Shown: in pieces, positions 19,139-27,410 of the stretch | How positions within the stretch are numbered: the first letter of the stretch is position 1 | Layout: each line of letters starts with the position of its first letter | From: Clostridiales bacterium UBA1742 | Lineage (GTDB): Bacteria; Bacillota; Clostridia; TANB77; CAG-508 | DNA: 64,000 bases | Assembly (NCBI GenBank): GCA_002314935.1 | Contig: DCHW01000064.1 | Location: 26,370-90,369 of the forward strand | Direction: 5' to 3' | Made by a program: the position numbers and the translations under genes | The notes under the pieces: generated by a model | The model's database searches: none | What the model saw: only the letters and a program-made list of their open reading frames with translations | Told to the model about the DNA's origin: nothing

Positions 19139-20593
19139 ATAGGAAAAATAAAATTATTAAGTTTATTTAGTGGAATAGGTGCTTTTGAAAAAGCACTTGA
19201 TAGATTGAAAATACCTTATGAATTAGTGGGATTTTCAGAGATTGACAAGTTTGCAATAGAAAGTTATTGTGTAGTACATAATGTTGCAAAAGAAAAGAAT
19301 TATGGAGATATTTCAAAAATAGATCCAAAAGAATTAACAGATTTTGATATTATGACTTGGGGATTTCCATGTCAAGATATTTCAATTGCAGGAAAAATGA
19401 AAGGAATTAAAGAAGGAGAAACAAGAAGCGGATTATATTATGAAGGTTACAAAATACTAAAAGAAAAATTACCTAAAATAAGTATAATTGAAAATGTAAA
19501 AAATCTAACAAGTAAAAGATTTCAAAATGAATTTAATTCAATATTAAAAGATCTATCAGATTTAGGTTATACAAATTATTGGCAAGTCTTAAATGCAAAA
19601 GATTATGGAATACCACAAAATAGGGAAAGAGTCTTTATTATTTCAATACGAGATGATAAAGGCTCTTTTTCTTTTCCAGAAAAAATGCCATTAGAATTAA
19701 AATTAAAAGATATGTTAGAAGATGTGGTAGATGAAAAATATTACTTGTCAGATAAAGCAATAGGTAGATTAATAAAAAAGAATAACAAGTTAATAAAAAC
19801 AAATAACAATCCAGAAGTTAGTTCATGTATAATTGCAGGATATTACAAAATGGATGGTGGAAATAATCAATATATTGCAGATAAAAATAAGGTAGAACGA
19901 ATTGGTGGAATATATGATGATGAAAAGCATAAAAGACAAGCTGGAGGTATTTACAATTCAGAGGGAATATCTCCAACACTAACAACAATGTTTCCGGGAG
20001 GAAATAAGCAACCATTTGTATTAGTAAAAGAAGCTACTAAAAAAGGTTATGCAGAAGCAAAAGAAGGAGATTCAATAAATTACGCTTATGCAAATAATTT
20101 AAAGAAAAGAGGTAGAGTTGGTAAAGAAGTTTCTCAAACAATATTAACAACACCGAGTATTGCAGTTTTAGAAAATACAAATAAATTGATATGTTTGAAT
20201 AATAAAGATAAAAAGTGGAGTATTCAAGACAGAATATATGACACAGAAGGGATTTATTCATCAGTAACAGCTAGTAATTATAGATCTAATATAGCAGAAA
20301 GAAAAATGTTTAATTCATTCAATAATAAAGAAATTAAAGATATAGCACCAACACAAACAGCAAATTGTGGTAATTCTTATAGTAGTGCAGCAGTTCTTAT
20401 TTCAGAAGATGGTACAACATTTATGAGAATAAGAAAATTAACACCTTTAGAGTGTTGGCGACTTATGGGATTTGATGATGAAGATTTTTATAAGGCTAAA
20501 AATGCTGGCATATCAGATACTCAATTGTATAGACAAGCAGGAAATAGTATTGTTGTAAATGTTTTAGAATGTATATTAAAAAATTTAATTTAA
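19139..20593 (+). CDS. dcm: C5-cytosine DNA methyltransferase, apparently AUA-initiated
   Basis: 484 aa. Motif I is LLSLFSGIGAFEKAL, motif IV WGFPCQDIS with catalytic Cys, motif VI IENVKNL, motif VIII QNRERVFI, and IX-X LTPLECWRLMGF and RQAGNSIVV. It likely protects the element from restriction. No ATG, GTG or TTG exists between the upstream in-frame TAA (19124) and motif I. The only well-placed codon is ATA 19139, 6 bp after AAGGAGGG. Starting at TTG 19205 would delete the cofactor-binding motif. The middle has a target-recognition insertion of about 150 residues. Confidence 0.9.
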   Translation: MGKIKLLSLFSGIGAFEKALDRLKIPYELVGFSEIDKFAIESYCVVHNVAKEKNYGDISKIDPKELTDFDIMTWGFPCQDISIAGKMKGIKEGETRSGLYYEGYKILKEKLPKISIIENVKNLTSKRFQNEFNSILKDLSDLGYTNYWQVLNAKDYGIPQNRERVFIISIRDDKGSFSFPEKMPLELKLKDMLEDVVDEKYYLSDKAIGRLIKKNNKLIKTNNNPEVSSCIIAGYYKMDGGNNQYIADKNKVERIGGIYDDEKHKRQAGGIYNSEGISPTLTTMFPGGNKQPFVLVKEATKKGYAEAKEGDSINYAYANNLKKRGRVGKEVSQTILTTPSIAVLENTNKLICLNNKDKKWSIQDRIYDTEGIYSSVTASNYRSNIAERKMFNSFNNKEIKDIAPTQTANCGNSYSSAAVLISEDGTTFMRIRKLTPLECWRLMGFDDEDFYKAKNAGISDTQLYRQAGNSIVVNVLECILKNLI

Positions 20594-20650
20594 AATAGTC
20601 GTAGTGTTTTACTAAAATTTTTAGTAGAACACTATGACTATTATTTTTTT
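20594..20650 (+). terminator. strong intrinsic terminator after dcm
   Basis: A long near-perfect stem, AATAGTCGTAGTGTT pairing with AACACTATGACTATT, closes a loop containing ACTAAAA/TTTTAGT. A T-rich tail follows. Confidence 0.9.
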
Positions 20651-20660
20651 TGGAAAAATT

Positions 20661-20699
20661 CTTGTTACATCAACATTTTTCTTAAATTTGTGATATAAT
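20661..20699 (+). promoter_or_regulatory. probable promoter for the 20723 gene
   Basis: A consensus TATAAT lies at 20693-20698, 25 bp before the ATG. The -35 is weak: TCAACA with an 18-bp spacer. Confidence 0.45.
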
Positions 20700-20722
20700 G
20701 TCAAAGAAAGAAGGTTTAAGAA

Positions 20723-20986
20723 ATGACAGATAAATTTATATTTGATTACATTGAATTAAAAGAACAAGAAAATTCTGAATTTATTAGATATTCTTATTAT
20801 GAACTAAAAATTAAAAGTAATTTAACAGATGAAGAAATAAATAGATTTTTAACAGTAAATAGAGATTATTTTGAAAATCATAATTATAAAGTATATTTTA
20901 CTGGAGCAAGGTATGAATATAAGGGCGGATTTCAAAATGTCCAAGCTAATGAGTTAATGATAGCAATAAAAGAAGAACAGGAGTAA
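20723..20986 (+). CDS. small hypothetical protein, start of cargo region
   Basis: 87 aa, ATG behind AGAAAGAAGG. A mixed alpha/beta pattern ends YFTGARYEYKGGFQNVQANELMIAIKEE. It pairs with the following 71-aa gene (5-bp gap). No family recognised. Confidence 0.55.
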   Translation: MTDKFIFDYIELKEQENSEFIRYSYYELKIKSNLTDEEINRFLTVNRDYFENHNYKVYFTGARYEYKGGFQNVQANELMIAIKEEQE

Positions 20987-20991
20987 TAATA

Positions 20992-21207
20992 ATGAATTTA
21001 TATGAAGTAATGAATGATAAAGAATTAGAATTATTAAGTAATGCAGGAATAAAAATAGAGGAAAATAAAGATTATTTAAAAGAAGATTTTAAAATAATGG
21101 AACAACAGATTGTAGATTATATAATGTCTGCTAGTTCTAAAAATGGAGATATTGATAAAAGAAGAAATCAATATGAGAGTATATTTAAAATAATAGATAT
21201 AAAATAA
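20992..21207 (+). CDS. small hypothetical protein
   Basis: 71 aa, acidic and helical, translationally close to the previous gene and followed by a terminator. Function unknown. Confidence 0.5.
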   Translation: MNLYEVMNDKELELLSNAGIKIEENKDYLKEDFKIMEQQIVDYIMSASSKNGDIDKRRNQYESIFKIIDIK

Positions 21208-21239
21208 AAAAATTAAAAACAATATGTAAGATTAAAGAT

Positions 21240-21281
21240 AAAAAGCTAGAGATTTATTAAAAAACTCTAGCTTTTTATGTA
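21240..21281. terminator. bidirectional terminator between convergent genes
   Basis: AAAAAGCTAGAG and CTCTAGCTTTTT flank a short loop. It separates the plus-strand 20992 gene from the minus-strand 21308 regulator and can serve both. Confidence 0.85.
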
Positions 21282-21307
21282 TTTAAAATTTATATCAAAC
21301 TGAAAAT

Positions 21308-21655
21308 CTATCTTTTATTTTGCATTGAATACAAATGTTGAATTGTTTGATTAGTGAATTTTTTATTATCATCTTTAAGTTTTTGATATGTAGATACAAT
21401 TTCAGGTGGGATAATGTCAATAGAATCATTAGAGCTATTAATAGTTCCATTAAATACATAATTTGGAGATAAATCTAATGTATTACAAATATCTAGTATA
21501 AGTGATATACTACCAGATGCTTTTCCTCTTTCAATATTACTAATATAATTTGTAGAAACATTACATATTTCGGCAAGATGTTCTTGTGTAAAACCTTTTT
21601 CTATTCTTGCTAATTGAATGTTTGTCCCAATTTTAACTAAATTATCATTTTTCAT
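21308..21655 (-). CDS. XRE-family helix-turn-helix regulator
   Basis: 115 aa. An N-terminal Cro/C1 HTH (GTNIQLARIEKGFTQEHLAEICNV then STNYISNIERGKASGS) spans residues 8-62. A short variable tail follows. It is on the minus strand at the head of the DGR cargo with the 21655-21870 gap between it and the second XRE gene. Probably represses cargo or element genes. Confidence 0.88.
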   Translation of the reverse strand: MKNDNLVKIGTNIQLARIEKGFTQEHLAEICNVSTNYISNIERGKASGSISLILDICNTLDLSPNYVFNGTINSSNDSIDIIPPEIVSTYQKLKDDNKKFTNQTIQHLYSMQNKR

Positions 21656-21751
21656 ATTCGATTCTAGCTCCTTTCTAACAACATAATAAGTTAATTATGG
21701 CGAAAATAGAACAAATATAAAATACAAAAATGCCAAAAATACAACAAAATC

Positions 21752-21780
21752 TTGAAAATAAAAATTTAATATGTTATAAT
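21752..21780 (+). promoter_or_regulatory. promoter P1 (sigma-A type)
   Basis: TTGAAA (21752-21757), 17-bp spacer, TATAAT (21775-21780), firing on the plus strand. The transcript would begin just before a perfect hairpin at 21794-21815. Confidence 0.75.
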
Positions 21781-21793
21781 ACAAAACAAAAAA

Positions 21794-21815
21794 AGAATAT
21801 GTACGCACATATTCT
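21794..21815. promoter_or_regulatory. perfect palindrome between P1 and P2
   Basis: AGAATATGT-ACGC-ACATATTCT is a 9-bp inverted repeat, a likely operator for one of the XRE repressors. It is also able to form a hairpin at the 5' end of the P1 transcript. Confidence 0.6.
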
Positions 21816-21822
21816 CGAATAT

Positions 21823-21851
21823 TTGACTTGCTTAAAACACAAATGTATAAT
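21823..21851 (+). promoter_or_regulatory. promoter P2 (sigma-A type)
   Basis: TTGACT (21823-21828), 17-bp spacer, TATAAT (21846-21851). It points rightward into the 3' end of the minus-strand XRE gene at 21871-22128, so its transcript is antisense to that gene before reaching the DGR cargo. Confidence 0.75.
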
Positions 21852-21870
21852 TTAGTAAATTGTAAAATAA

Positions 21871-22128
21871 TTAATCAAATATGTTATCTATATCTTCAAA
21901 AAGCTGATTGTAAGATATATCAAGGACTCTACATATAGCAACTATCTCAAAATCTTTAAGAAGTAGTTTATTATTTTCTATTAAAGAAATATCAGAGTGA
22001 TAAATATCTACACCTAGCAATGCTATTTTATCAGATAGCTCTCTTTGAGAAAGTTCTCTTAATTCTCTATATTTTTTTACATTTTTACCTAATACATTAG
22101 CTTTTCCGTTCAATTTCTTTATTTTCAT
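21871..22128 (-). CDS. second XRE-family helix-turn-helix regulator
   Basis: 85 aa, essentially only an HTH domain (VLGKNVKKYRELRELSQRELSDKIA ... YHSDISLIENNK). Minus strand; its start region carries the ribosome binding site AAAGGAA. Promoters P1/P2 read antisense across it. Confidence 0.85.
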   Translation of the reverse strand: MKIKKLNGKANVLGKNVKKYRELRELSQRELSDKIALLGVDIYHSDISLIENNKLLLKDFEIVAICRVLDISYNQLFEDIDNIFD

Positions 22129-22190
22129 AATTTTTAGTATTCCTTTCCGACATATTGTTTATACATTTTACAATATTTTTTTAATAAAAA

Positions 22191-22209
22191 TGGTAGACAC
22201 TATCTACCA
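22191..22209. promoter_or_regulatory. palindromic operator-like site
   Basis: TGGTAGA-CACTA-TCTACCA, a perfect 7-bp inverted repeat, lies 30 bp before the 22239 start codon and 63 bp before the XRE start on the other strand. It is well placed as a repressor site for both directions. Confidence 0.55.
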
Positions 22210-22238
22210 GAAAACAAAAATATATAATTGGAGGAAGT

Positions 22239-22526
22239 ATGAAAAGTGAAGAAGAATTAATTGAAACTATTTGTAGGCAAAAAAATAATAGAGATATGTT
22301 AATTGAGCTTGTAAGAAAAAGAAATAATAAAGAATTGTATAGTCAATTGAAAATGTTTTCAGAAGAATCTTCAATTAATGAGGATCATAAAATAAAAATT
22401 TATAATGTCATATATGACTATATAGAGTCTGTTAATGAAGAATTTTTAGAGAAAATAGATGAAATATATAAAATAGCATGTAAGGATACAATTAATTTTA
22501 TAAAAGAAAATAAAGTAGTTTTTTAA
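22239..22526 (+). CDS. small helical protein heading the DGR cluster
   Basis: 95 aa, ATG behind TTGGAGGA. Entirely helical and charged, no recognisable domain. It is 8 bp before a receiver-domain gene, so the two are probably co-transcribed. Confidence 0.6.
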   Translation: MKSEEELIETICRQKNNRDMLIELVRKRNNKELYSQLKMFSEESSINEDHKIKIYNVIYDYIESVNEEFLEKIDEIYKIACKDTINFIKENKVVF

Positions 22527-22533
22527 GGAGATA

Positions 22534-23007
22534 ATGAAAATGGAGAAAATAAAAGTTTTAATAGCTGATGATGAATGGGCAATTTGTGATTTGATAGAAA
22601 AAGAGTTAAAAAAATATGAAGATATAGAAATTGTTGGTATTGTCAAAGAAAAAGATGAAGAAATAAGAGCAATTGATGAAAATAAGCCAGATATAGTAAT
22701 AACAGATTTGTTAAGAAATAATGAATATGTTGGATATGATATTATAAAAAAATATGAAGAAGAAAGTTATTCGCCTGTTTTCTTGTTGTTTACTGCTGCA
22801 CCACCATCTATTGTTTTTACCAAATGTAAAAATGTAGGAGGATACATTCAAAAATTTGGAGGAAAGTTTGATAGAATAGTAGTAGAAATACGAAGAATTA
22901 AAGAAGAAATGGAAAATCAAAGAAAAGAAATTCCTTTACAAAATGAAAATAAAGATAATAATAAAAGTAATTTTATTGAATTTATAAAAAGATTTTTGAA
23001 AGTATAA
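22534..23007 (+). CDS. stand-alone receiver-domain protein
   Basis: 157 aa. A CheY-like receiver carries ADDE (acidic pocket, near residues 11-14), DIVITDL (phospho-acceptor Asp), FTAAPP (Thr) and YIQKFGG (Lys). There is no DNA-binding output domain, only a short basic tail. It sits immediately before Avd, so it may gate DGR or effector activity through a partner; this is inference. No histidine kinase is adjacent. Confidence 0.8.
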   Translation: MKMEKIKVLIADDEWAICDLIEKELKKYEDIEIVGIVKEKDEEIRAIDENKPDIVITDLLRNNEYVGYDIIKKYEEESYSPVFLLFTAAPPSIVFTKCKNVGGYIQKFGGKFDRIVVEIRRIKEEMENQRKEIPLQNENKDNNKSNFIEFIKRFLKV

Positions 23008-23090
23008 ACGGAAATATAGAAACAAGAGTATAAAGATAGATTTTTCTTCTTAAAAATGTTAAAATACAGAACTGGAAAAGGAGGAAAATA

Positions 23091-23672
23091 ATGTTACAAG
23101 TAAGCAGAGATGGTAATTTGAAAATACCTAAAAAAATAGAAGATATAAAAGAAAATATCAATACAATCGATGATAAAATTGCTGTTAAACAAGCAATAGC
23201 AACAGCGAACAATAAGAAAATAAATAATAAAAAAATAAAAGAAAGTGTTGAACAAGATGCAGAGTTAGAGATGGTTAGTAAAATTCCATATAATGCAAAT
23301 GATTTGGTTGTAATTACTATTGTAAAAAAACTTACTGCATATACAATAGCAGTTACAGAAAAATCGCCTAAAAAATTCAGAGGTGTATTTGTTAATAGAA
23401 TGCAAAATTATTGTTTAGATACATTAGAAAATCTATTGAAAGCAAATTTTACAAGAATGGATGCAATAGACAAGAAAAAAATAAGAGAAGAATTGCAAAA
23501 GGATGCAATAGTGAATTTGAAATTACTGGGGTATGTTTCTATGGTAGCAGAAAATTCAGGCTGTATATTAAACAAACAATACAAACAGATTTCCTTACAA
23601 TTATCAGAGGCTATAAATTTGATAGCAGCATGGAAAAAGAGTGATGATGAAAGATGGAAAAATAGGAATTAG
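23091..23672 (+). CDS. avd: DGR accessory protein Avd-like
   Basis: 193 aa. The C-terminal 120 residues have the four-helix-bundle pattern of the 23S-IVP/Avd family: KKLTAYTIAVTEKSPKKFRGVFVNRMQNYCLDTLENLLKAN. Avd pentamers bind the DGR reverse transcriptase and template RNA and are needed for mutagenic reverse transcription. The N-terminal 75 residues are a Lys/Asn-rich extension not found in short Avd proteins. It lies just upstream of the template repeat, the usual DGR order. Confidence 0.88.
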   Translation: MLQVSRDGNLKIPKKIEDIKENINTIDDKIAVKQAIATANNKKINNKKIKESVEQDAELEMVSKIPYNANDLVVITIVKKLTAYTIAVTEKSPKKFRGVFVNRMQNYCLDTLENLLKANFTRMDAIDKKKIREELQKDAIVNLKLLGYVSMVAENSGCILNKQYKQISLQLSEAINLIAAWKKSDDERWKNRN

Positions 23673-23744
23673 GATTTTAAACCGAAAGGTTTTTAATTAA
23701 GAGAAAAATTTTAATTGGTCGTTTTTTTTACGCCCCTTTATTAT

Positions 23745-23828
23745 ATGACGCGCGCGTGGTCGATAATAATGGTAATAGGAATTACAACAATGTAAATAAA
23801 CGCAATGGTGGGGCTCGCCCAGATTTAC
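23745..23828 (+). repeat. DGR template repeat (TR)
   Basis: 84 bp beginning ATGACGCGCGCGTGG and ending CTCGCCCAGATTTAC. It matches the variable repeat at 25385-25469 with 12 substitutions, every one at a template adenine, plus one single-base gap in an A-run. It lies in the 371-bp gap between avd and the RT, and reads in one frame as an Asn-rich peptide ending NGGARP. Its GC-rich ends are exceptional for this genome. Confidence 0.96.
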
Positions 23829-24043
23829 TTTTAAGATTTATAAAATTAAATCGAAAAAAATCAGAGAAATATATTTTAGGTAAAATATATCAGTATTTAA
23901 AGTAAAGGAATTTTTCTCTTTTCTAACCGCTATAAAAGTGCGGTGGAAGAATAAATGAGTACCTACACAAGCAACGAATAGTTAATCTATTTTTTGCAAG
24001 TTATAAGAGGTATTCTTTTTTTGTATATAAAAGGAGTTTTGAA
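23829..24043 (+). ncRNA. DGR template RNA 3' part
   Basis: No gene. Together with the TR, this gap between avd and the RT should be the template RNA. It contains a hairpin near 23924-23943 (ACCGC/GCGGT), and another hairpin upstream of the TR near 23678-23695 (AAACCG/AGGTTT). Both are plausible binding elements for the RT-Avd complex. Confidence 0.55.
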
Positions 24044-25063
24044 ATGAAGATAGAGGAAATTTTTACATTTGAAAATTTATATAAAGCATATAAAGATTGT
24101 AGAAAGTCAAAACAACATAAAGGCGAAGTTATAAGATTTGAGGTGGATTTATCCAGAAATATTAGTAATTTACAAAAAGAGTTATTAAGTAAAAAATATA
24201 AATTAAGTAAATACAAAAAATTTTTAATATATGAACCAAAGGAAAGAGTTATTGAGGCATTACCATTTAAAGACAGAGTAGTAATTAAATGCTTTTGTGA
24301 AGCAACTTTAAGAGATAAAATTGAGAATAAACTAATATATGATAATGCTGCTTGTAGAAAAAATAAAGGGACAGATTTTGCTATAAAAAGATTAGAAAAA
24401 TTCTTAAAATATGAGTTTGGAATACAAAAAAATAATGATTTTTATTTTTTGAAATGTGATATAAGAAAATATTTTCAGAGTATAAATCATGAAATACTAC
24501 TAGGATTATTAAAAAAAATTAATTTTTCGACAGATGAAATGTGGTTAATTGAAAAGTTAATAAAAGAACAACCTAATAATGCAGAAATTGGATTGCCACT
24601 TGGAAATCAATCTAGTCAATGGTTTGCATTATTTTATTTGAATGAAATAGACAGATTGATTAAAGAAAAATTAAGAATCAAGGGGTATATTAGATATATG
24701 GATGATATGATATTGATACATAATGACAAAAAATATTTGCAAAAATGCTTACTTGAAATAAGAAAAGCATGTAAGGAAAAATTGAATCTTGAATTAAACG
24801 ACAAAACACAAATTGGAAAAGTAAAAAATGGAATTGATTTTTTAGGATATAGACATATTTTAAATTCTAGAGGAGGAATAATAAGAAAATTAAGAGTATC
24901 TTCAAAACAGAGAATGAAAAAACATTTAAAAATAATGAAAAAATTAAGGATAAAAAATATAATTGATGATGAATATATATATGTTAGAAAGAATGCTTTT
25001 TATAATCATTTAAAGAATACAAGTGAAAGTTATAAGCTAAAAAAAGAGGTATATCCTTTTTGA
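24044..25063 (+). CDS. DGR reverse transcriptase
   Basis: 339 aa. The RT palm shows FLKCDIRKYFQSINHE and the catalytic RYMDDMIL. Motif 4 is GLPLGNQSSQW, the SQ-type variant that marks DGR enzymes rather than intron or retron RTs. It lacks maturase X and nuclease domains. It copies the TR RNA with adenine-specific misincorporation to produce cDNA that replaces the VR. The ATG is preceded by AAAAGGAG. Intact, with no CGGA. Confidence 0.96.
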   Translation: MKIEEIFTFENLYKAYKDCRKSKQHKGEVIRFEVDLSRNISNLQKELLSKKYKLSKYKKFLIYEPKERVIEALPFKDRVVIKCFCEATLRDKIENKLIYDNAACRKNKGTDFAIKRLEKFLKYEFGIQKNNDFYFLKCDIRKYFQSINHEILLGLLKKINFSTDEMWLIEKLIKEQPNNAEIGLPLGNQSSQWFALFYLNEIDRLIKEKLRIKGYIRYMDDMILIHNDKKYLQKCLLEIRKACKEKLNLELNDKTQIGKVKNGIDFLGYRHILNSRGGIIRKLRVSSKQRMKKHLKIMKKLRIKNIIDDEYIYVRKNAFYNHLKNTSESYKLKKEVYPF

Positions 25064-25176
25064 AAAAAATTTGAAAAAAATTTTACGAATTTGTTGAAAA
25101 ATTTTTATTTTTTTGATTTAATAATAGTGGATTATTTTAAATGTTATACGTAAAGGTATAAATTGGAGGTAAACAA

Positions 25177-27410
25177 ATGAGTAATTATACATTTCCAACT
25201 CAAGAACAATTTTTTGAAGACAGAGAAATGCTTGAAGTTATAAAGAAAAGAGGAACTAAAGCAGCAATTACAGATTTTTCTATTTTATTAGGAGGATATG
25301 TAAATGATTATTATCATATAGATGGAGATAGAACTCTTGCAGGTAGAACAGGCTACTATTGGACAAGATCAGATGATGGAGATAATGACGCGCGCGTGGT
25401 CGCTAATGATGGTAGTAGGGATTACTACGATGTTGAATATGCGCGATGGTGGGGCTCGCCCAGCTTTACCGTTCTCATCAATCGATAAAATCCCCACGAA
25501 CGGAGTGAGTGGTAAGCGTGCAACAGATGGAGTATTAGAAGTTGAATATGGATTTTATCCACAAAGTGCAGTTTCAAGAGAAATGCAACAAGAATTAGAA
25601 CGTCAATTCAACAATGGAAGATTAAATAGAACTGGTAATGGATATACAACAGATTCAAGAAGATATAATGCTTATGATGAAAAATTTGAAGCAAAAAGAC
25701 ATGAGGAATTTGAATATCGAGGTAAAAGATATGTAAGAGTTGAAGCTAATTCTGATTTTGGAGGAGGAACATTTACTCTTTCAAATGGAGAAGGATATAG
25801 AGACGGGGATAATGTTTGGGTTGAAGTACAACCAATAAAATGGTTGGTAAGTGAAAGTGATAAATTGATGCTTGCAGAAAAATTAGTTTTTGCAGGAGTT
25901 CAATTCAAACATGAAAGAGATTATCATACTGAAGATTTTGGAAAAACAGATATAAAAAAATTTATAGATGATTGTTGGTCAAAAGATATTGAACAAGTAA
26001 GAAGTAAACGGAAAAACTATGGAAACTGGTATTGAACCAGAACTTGGAGAAGGGCAAACACAAAGAACTAGAAAAACTAGATTACAAAGATTAAATCCAG
26101 ATAAATCACAAGAACAACAAAGAAAGAAAATGACTATAACAGAAGAACTTGAAAGTTATATTGAAGCAGGAGAAAGTGTTTTATTAAGAGGTCCATCTGG
26201 TATAGGAAAAACAGATAGGGTAAGAACATTGTATCCAGATTTAGTTTATATAAAACTTACTAACAATATGTTTCCAGAAAAAGTTGTAGGTTCAACGAAT
26301 TTACAAACAGGGGAAAGTATTCCACCAGATTTTGCAAAACAAATAATATTAGATAGTGCAACAGATGAAGAAAGAAAATTAGTAGAAGAAAATATTCAAA
26401 ATATATATGGAGTAGCAGATAAAGTTTTTGAAAGGTCAAAGGAAAGCGACAAGAAAGTAGTAATATTACTAGATGAGCTTTTAAATGTTAAACCAGCAGT
26501 ACAAAGTTTAGTTTATACTTTAGTATTAAATAGATTTGTAGAAATGGGAAAAGGACTTAAATTACCAGATAATGTGGTAATTGTAGCAACAGGAAATCAA
26601 AAGAAATATTCTATGGTAGCAGAAGATTTAGCTGAACCATTAGAAAAAAGAATAAACCACATAATAGATGTAGAACCAAGAGTTGGAGAATGGATAACTG
26701 AATATGCTATTCCAAATGGAGTACATCCACAAGTAATTGGATACATGTTATCAAAATACAATTCTAATGGACAAAGTGAAAATATAGAAGATATTGGATA
26801 TTTTTATGAAGAACCAGAAGTTGGAGAAGAACATTTAGATAGATACGGACAAAAAGGAAGAACAAATGACCCAAGAAGTTGGACTCAAATATCAGATACA
26901 TTAAAGAATTTTGAAAGTGATTTACAAAAAGGAAAATTTGATGGAATAGATGTAGAAGATGCTTTAAAAAGAAGAATAGGAACAAAATTAAGGGAAGAAT
27001 GGGCAGAAGAATTTTATGATTTTTATAATATGCCAACATTAACACCTGAGGAAGTAGTTAAAGGCGAATACACACAGGGAGATTTGCCACAAGATATAAA
27101 TGAGAGATTTGCATTTATGACAGCACTTATTACTGCAGATGAAAAACAAGTAAAGGCATGCAGAGATTTCATAAGAAAACATTGTGACCCAGAATATTTA
27201 GCAACATTTGATATTTGTTGGGCAGGTAAAGATGAAAAAAGAGCAAGAAAAATAGATGAATTACAAACGTTAGATGAATTAAATGCTAAAACATATAATG
27301 CTGACGATACAAGAAGATATGTAAGAGATGGTATGACAGGATTTGAAGCAATAGATTTAGCATATACAGAACATCAAAGGGATAGAAATAACGAAGGAAG
27401 AGGTATGTAA
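25177..27410 (+). CDS. DGR-diversified C-type-lectin-like protein joined to MoxR AAA+ ATPase
   Basis: Three pieces read as one about 743-aa protein. Residues 1-100 end in the VR within a C-type-lectin/FGE-like fold (RTGYYWTRSDD, then variable residues, then GGARPAL). A second module (about 115-280) has EYGFYPQSAVS and VEVQPIKWLV. A MoxR-type AAA+ follows, with P-loop LRGPSGIGKTD, Walker B VVILLDELLN and sensor 1 VVIVATGNQ. Two +1 changes are needed. One is an extra base inside the VR (about 25433-25440). The other is CGGA at 26009, which joins RSK to GKTMETG. A separate MoxR start at ATG 26019 is possible but has no good ribosome binding site. Confidence 0.8.
25385..25469 (+). repeat. DGR variable repeat (VR)
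   Basis: 85 bp, identical to the TR except at 12 positions that are A in the TR (A to G seven times, A to T three times, A to C twice), and one extra A. The GC-rich 3' end TGGTGGGGCTCGCCCAG is the likely initiation-of-mutagenic-homing region. Changed codons are AAT/AAC/AAA-type in the template, giving Asp, Ser, Tyr and Glu here. Confidence 0.96.
26009..26012 (+). other. CGGA +1 shift site 4 (DGR target to MoxR junction)
   Basis: Skipping C26009 gives GGA-AAA-ACT-ATG and joins the lectin-module frame to the MoxR frame without a gap. The zero frame stops at 26035. Confidence 0.8.

Noticed and set aside
23411..23644. Open frame inside avd
   Set aside because: Entirely within the Avd-like gene in another frame, with no ribosome binding site.
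25322..26035. A separate gene starting inside the VR
   Set aside because: The start would lie within the lectin fold and lacks a ribosome binding site. The TR frame shows it is the continuation of the 25177 gene after a one-base VR change.
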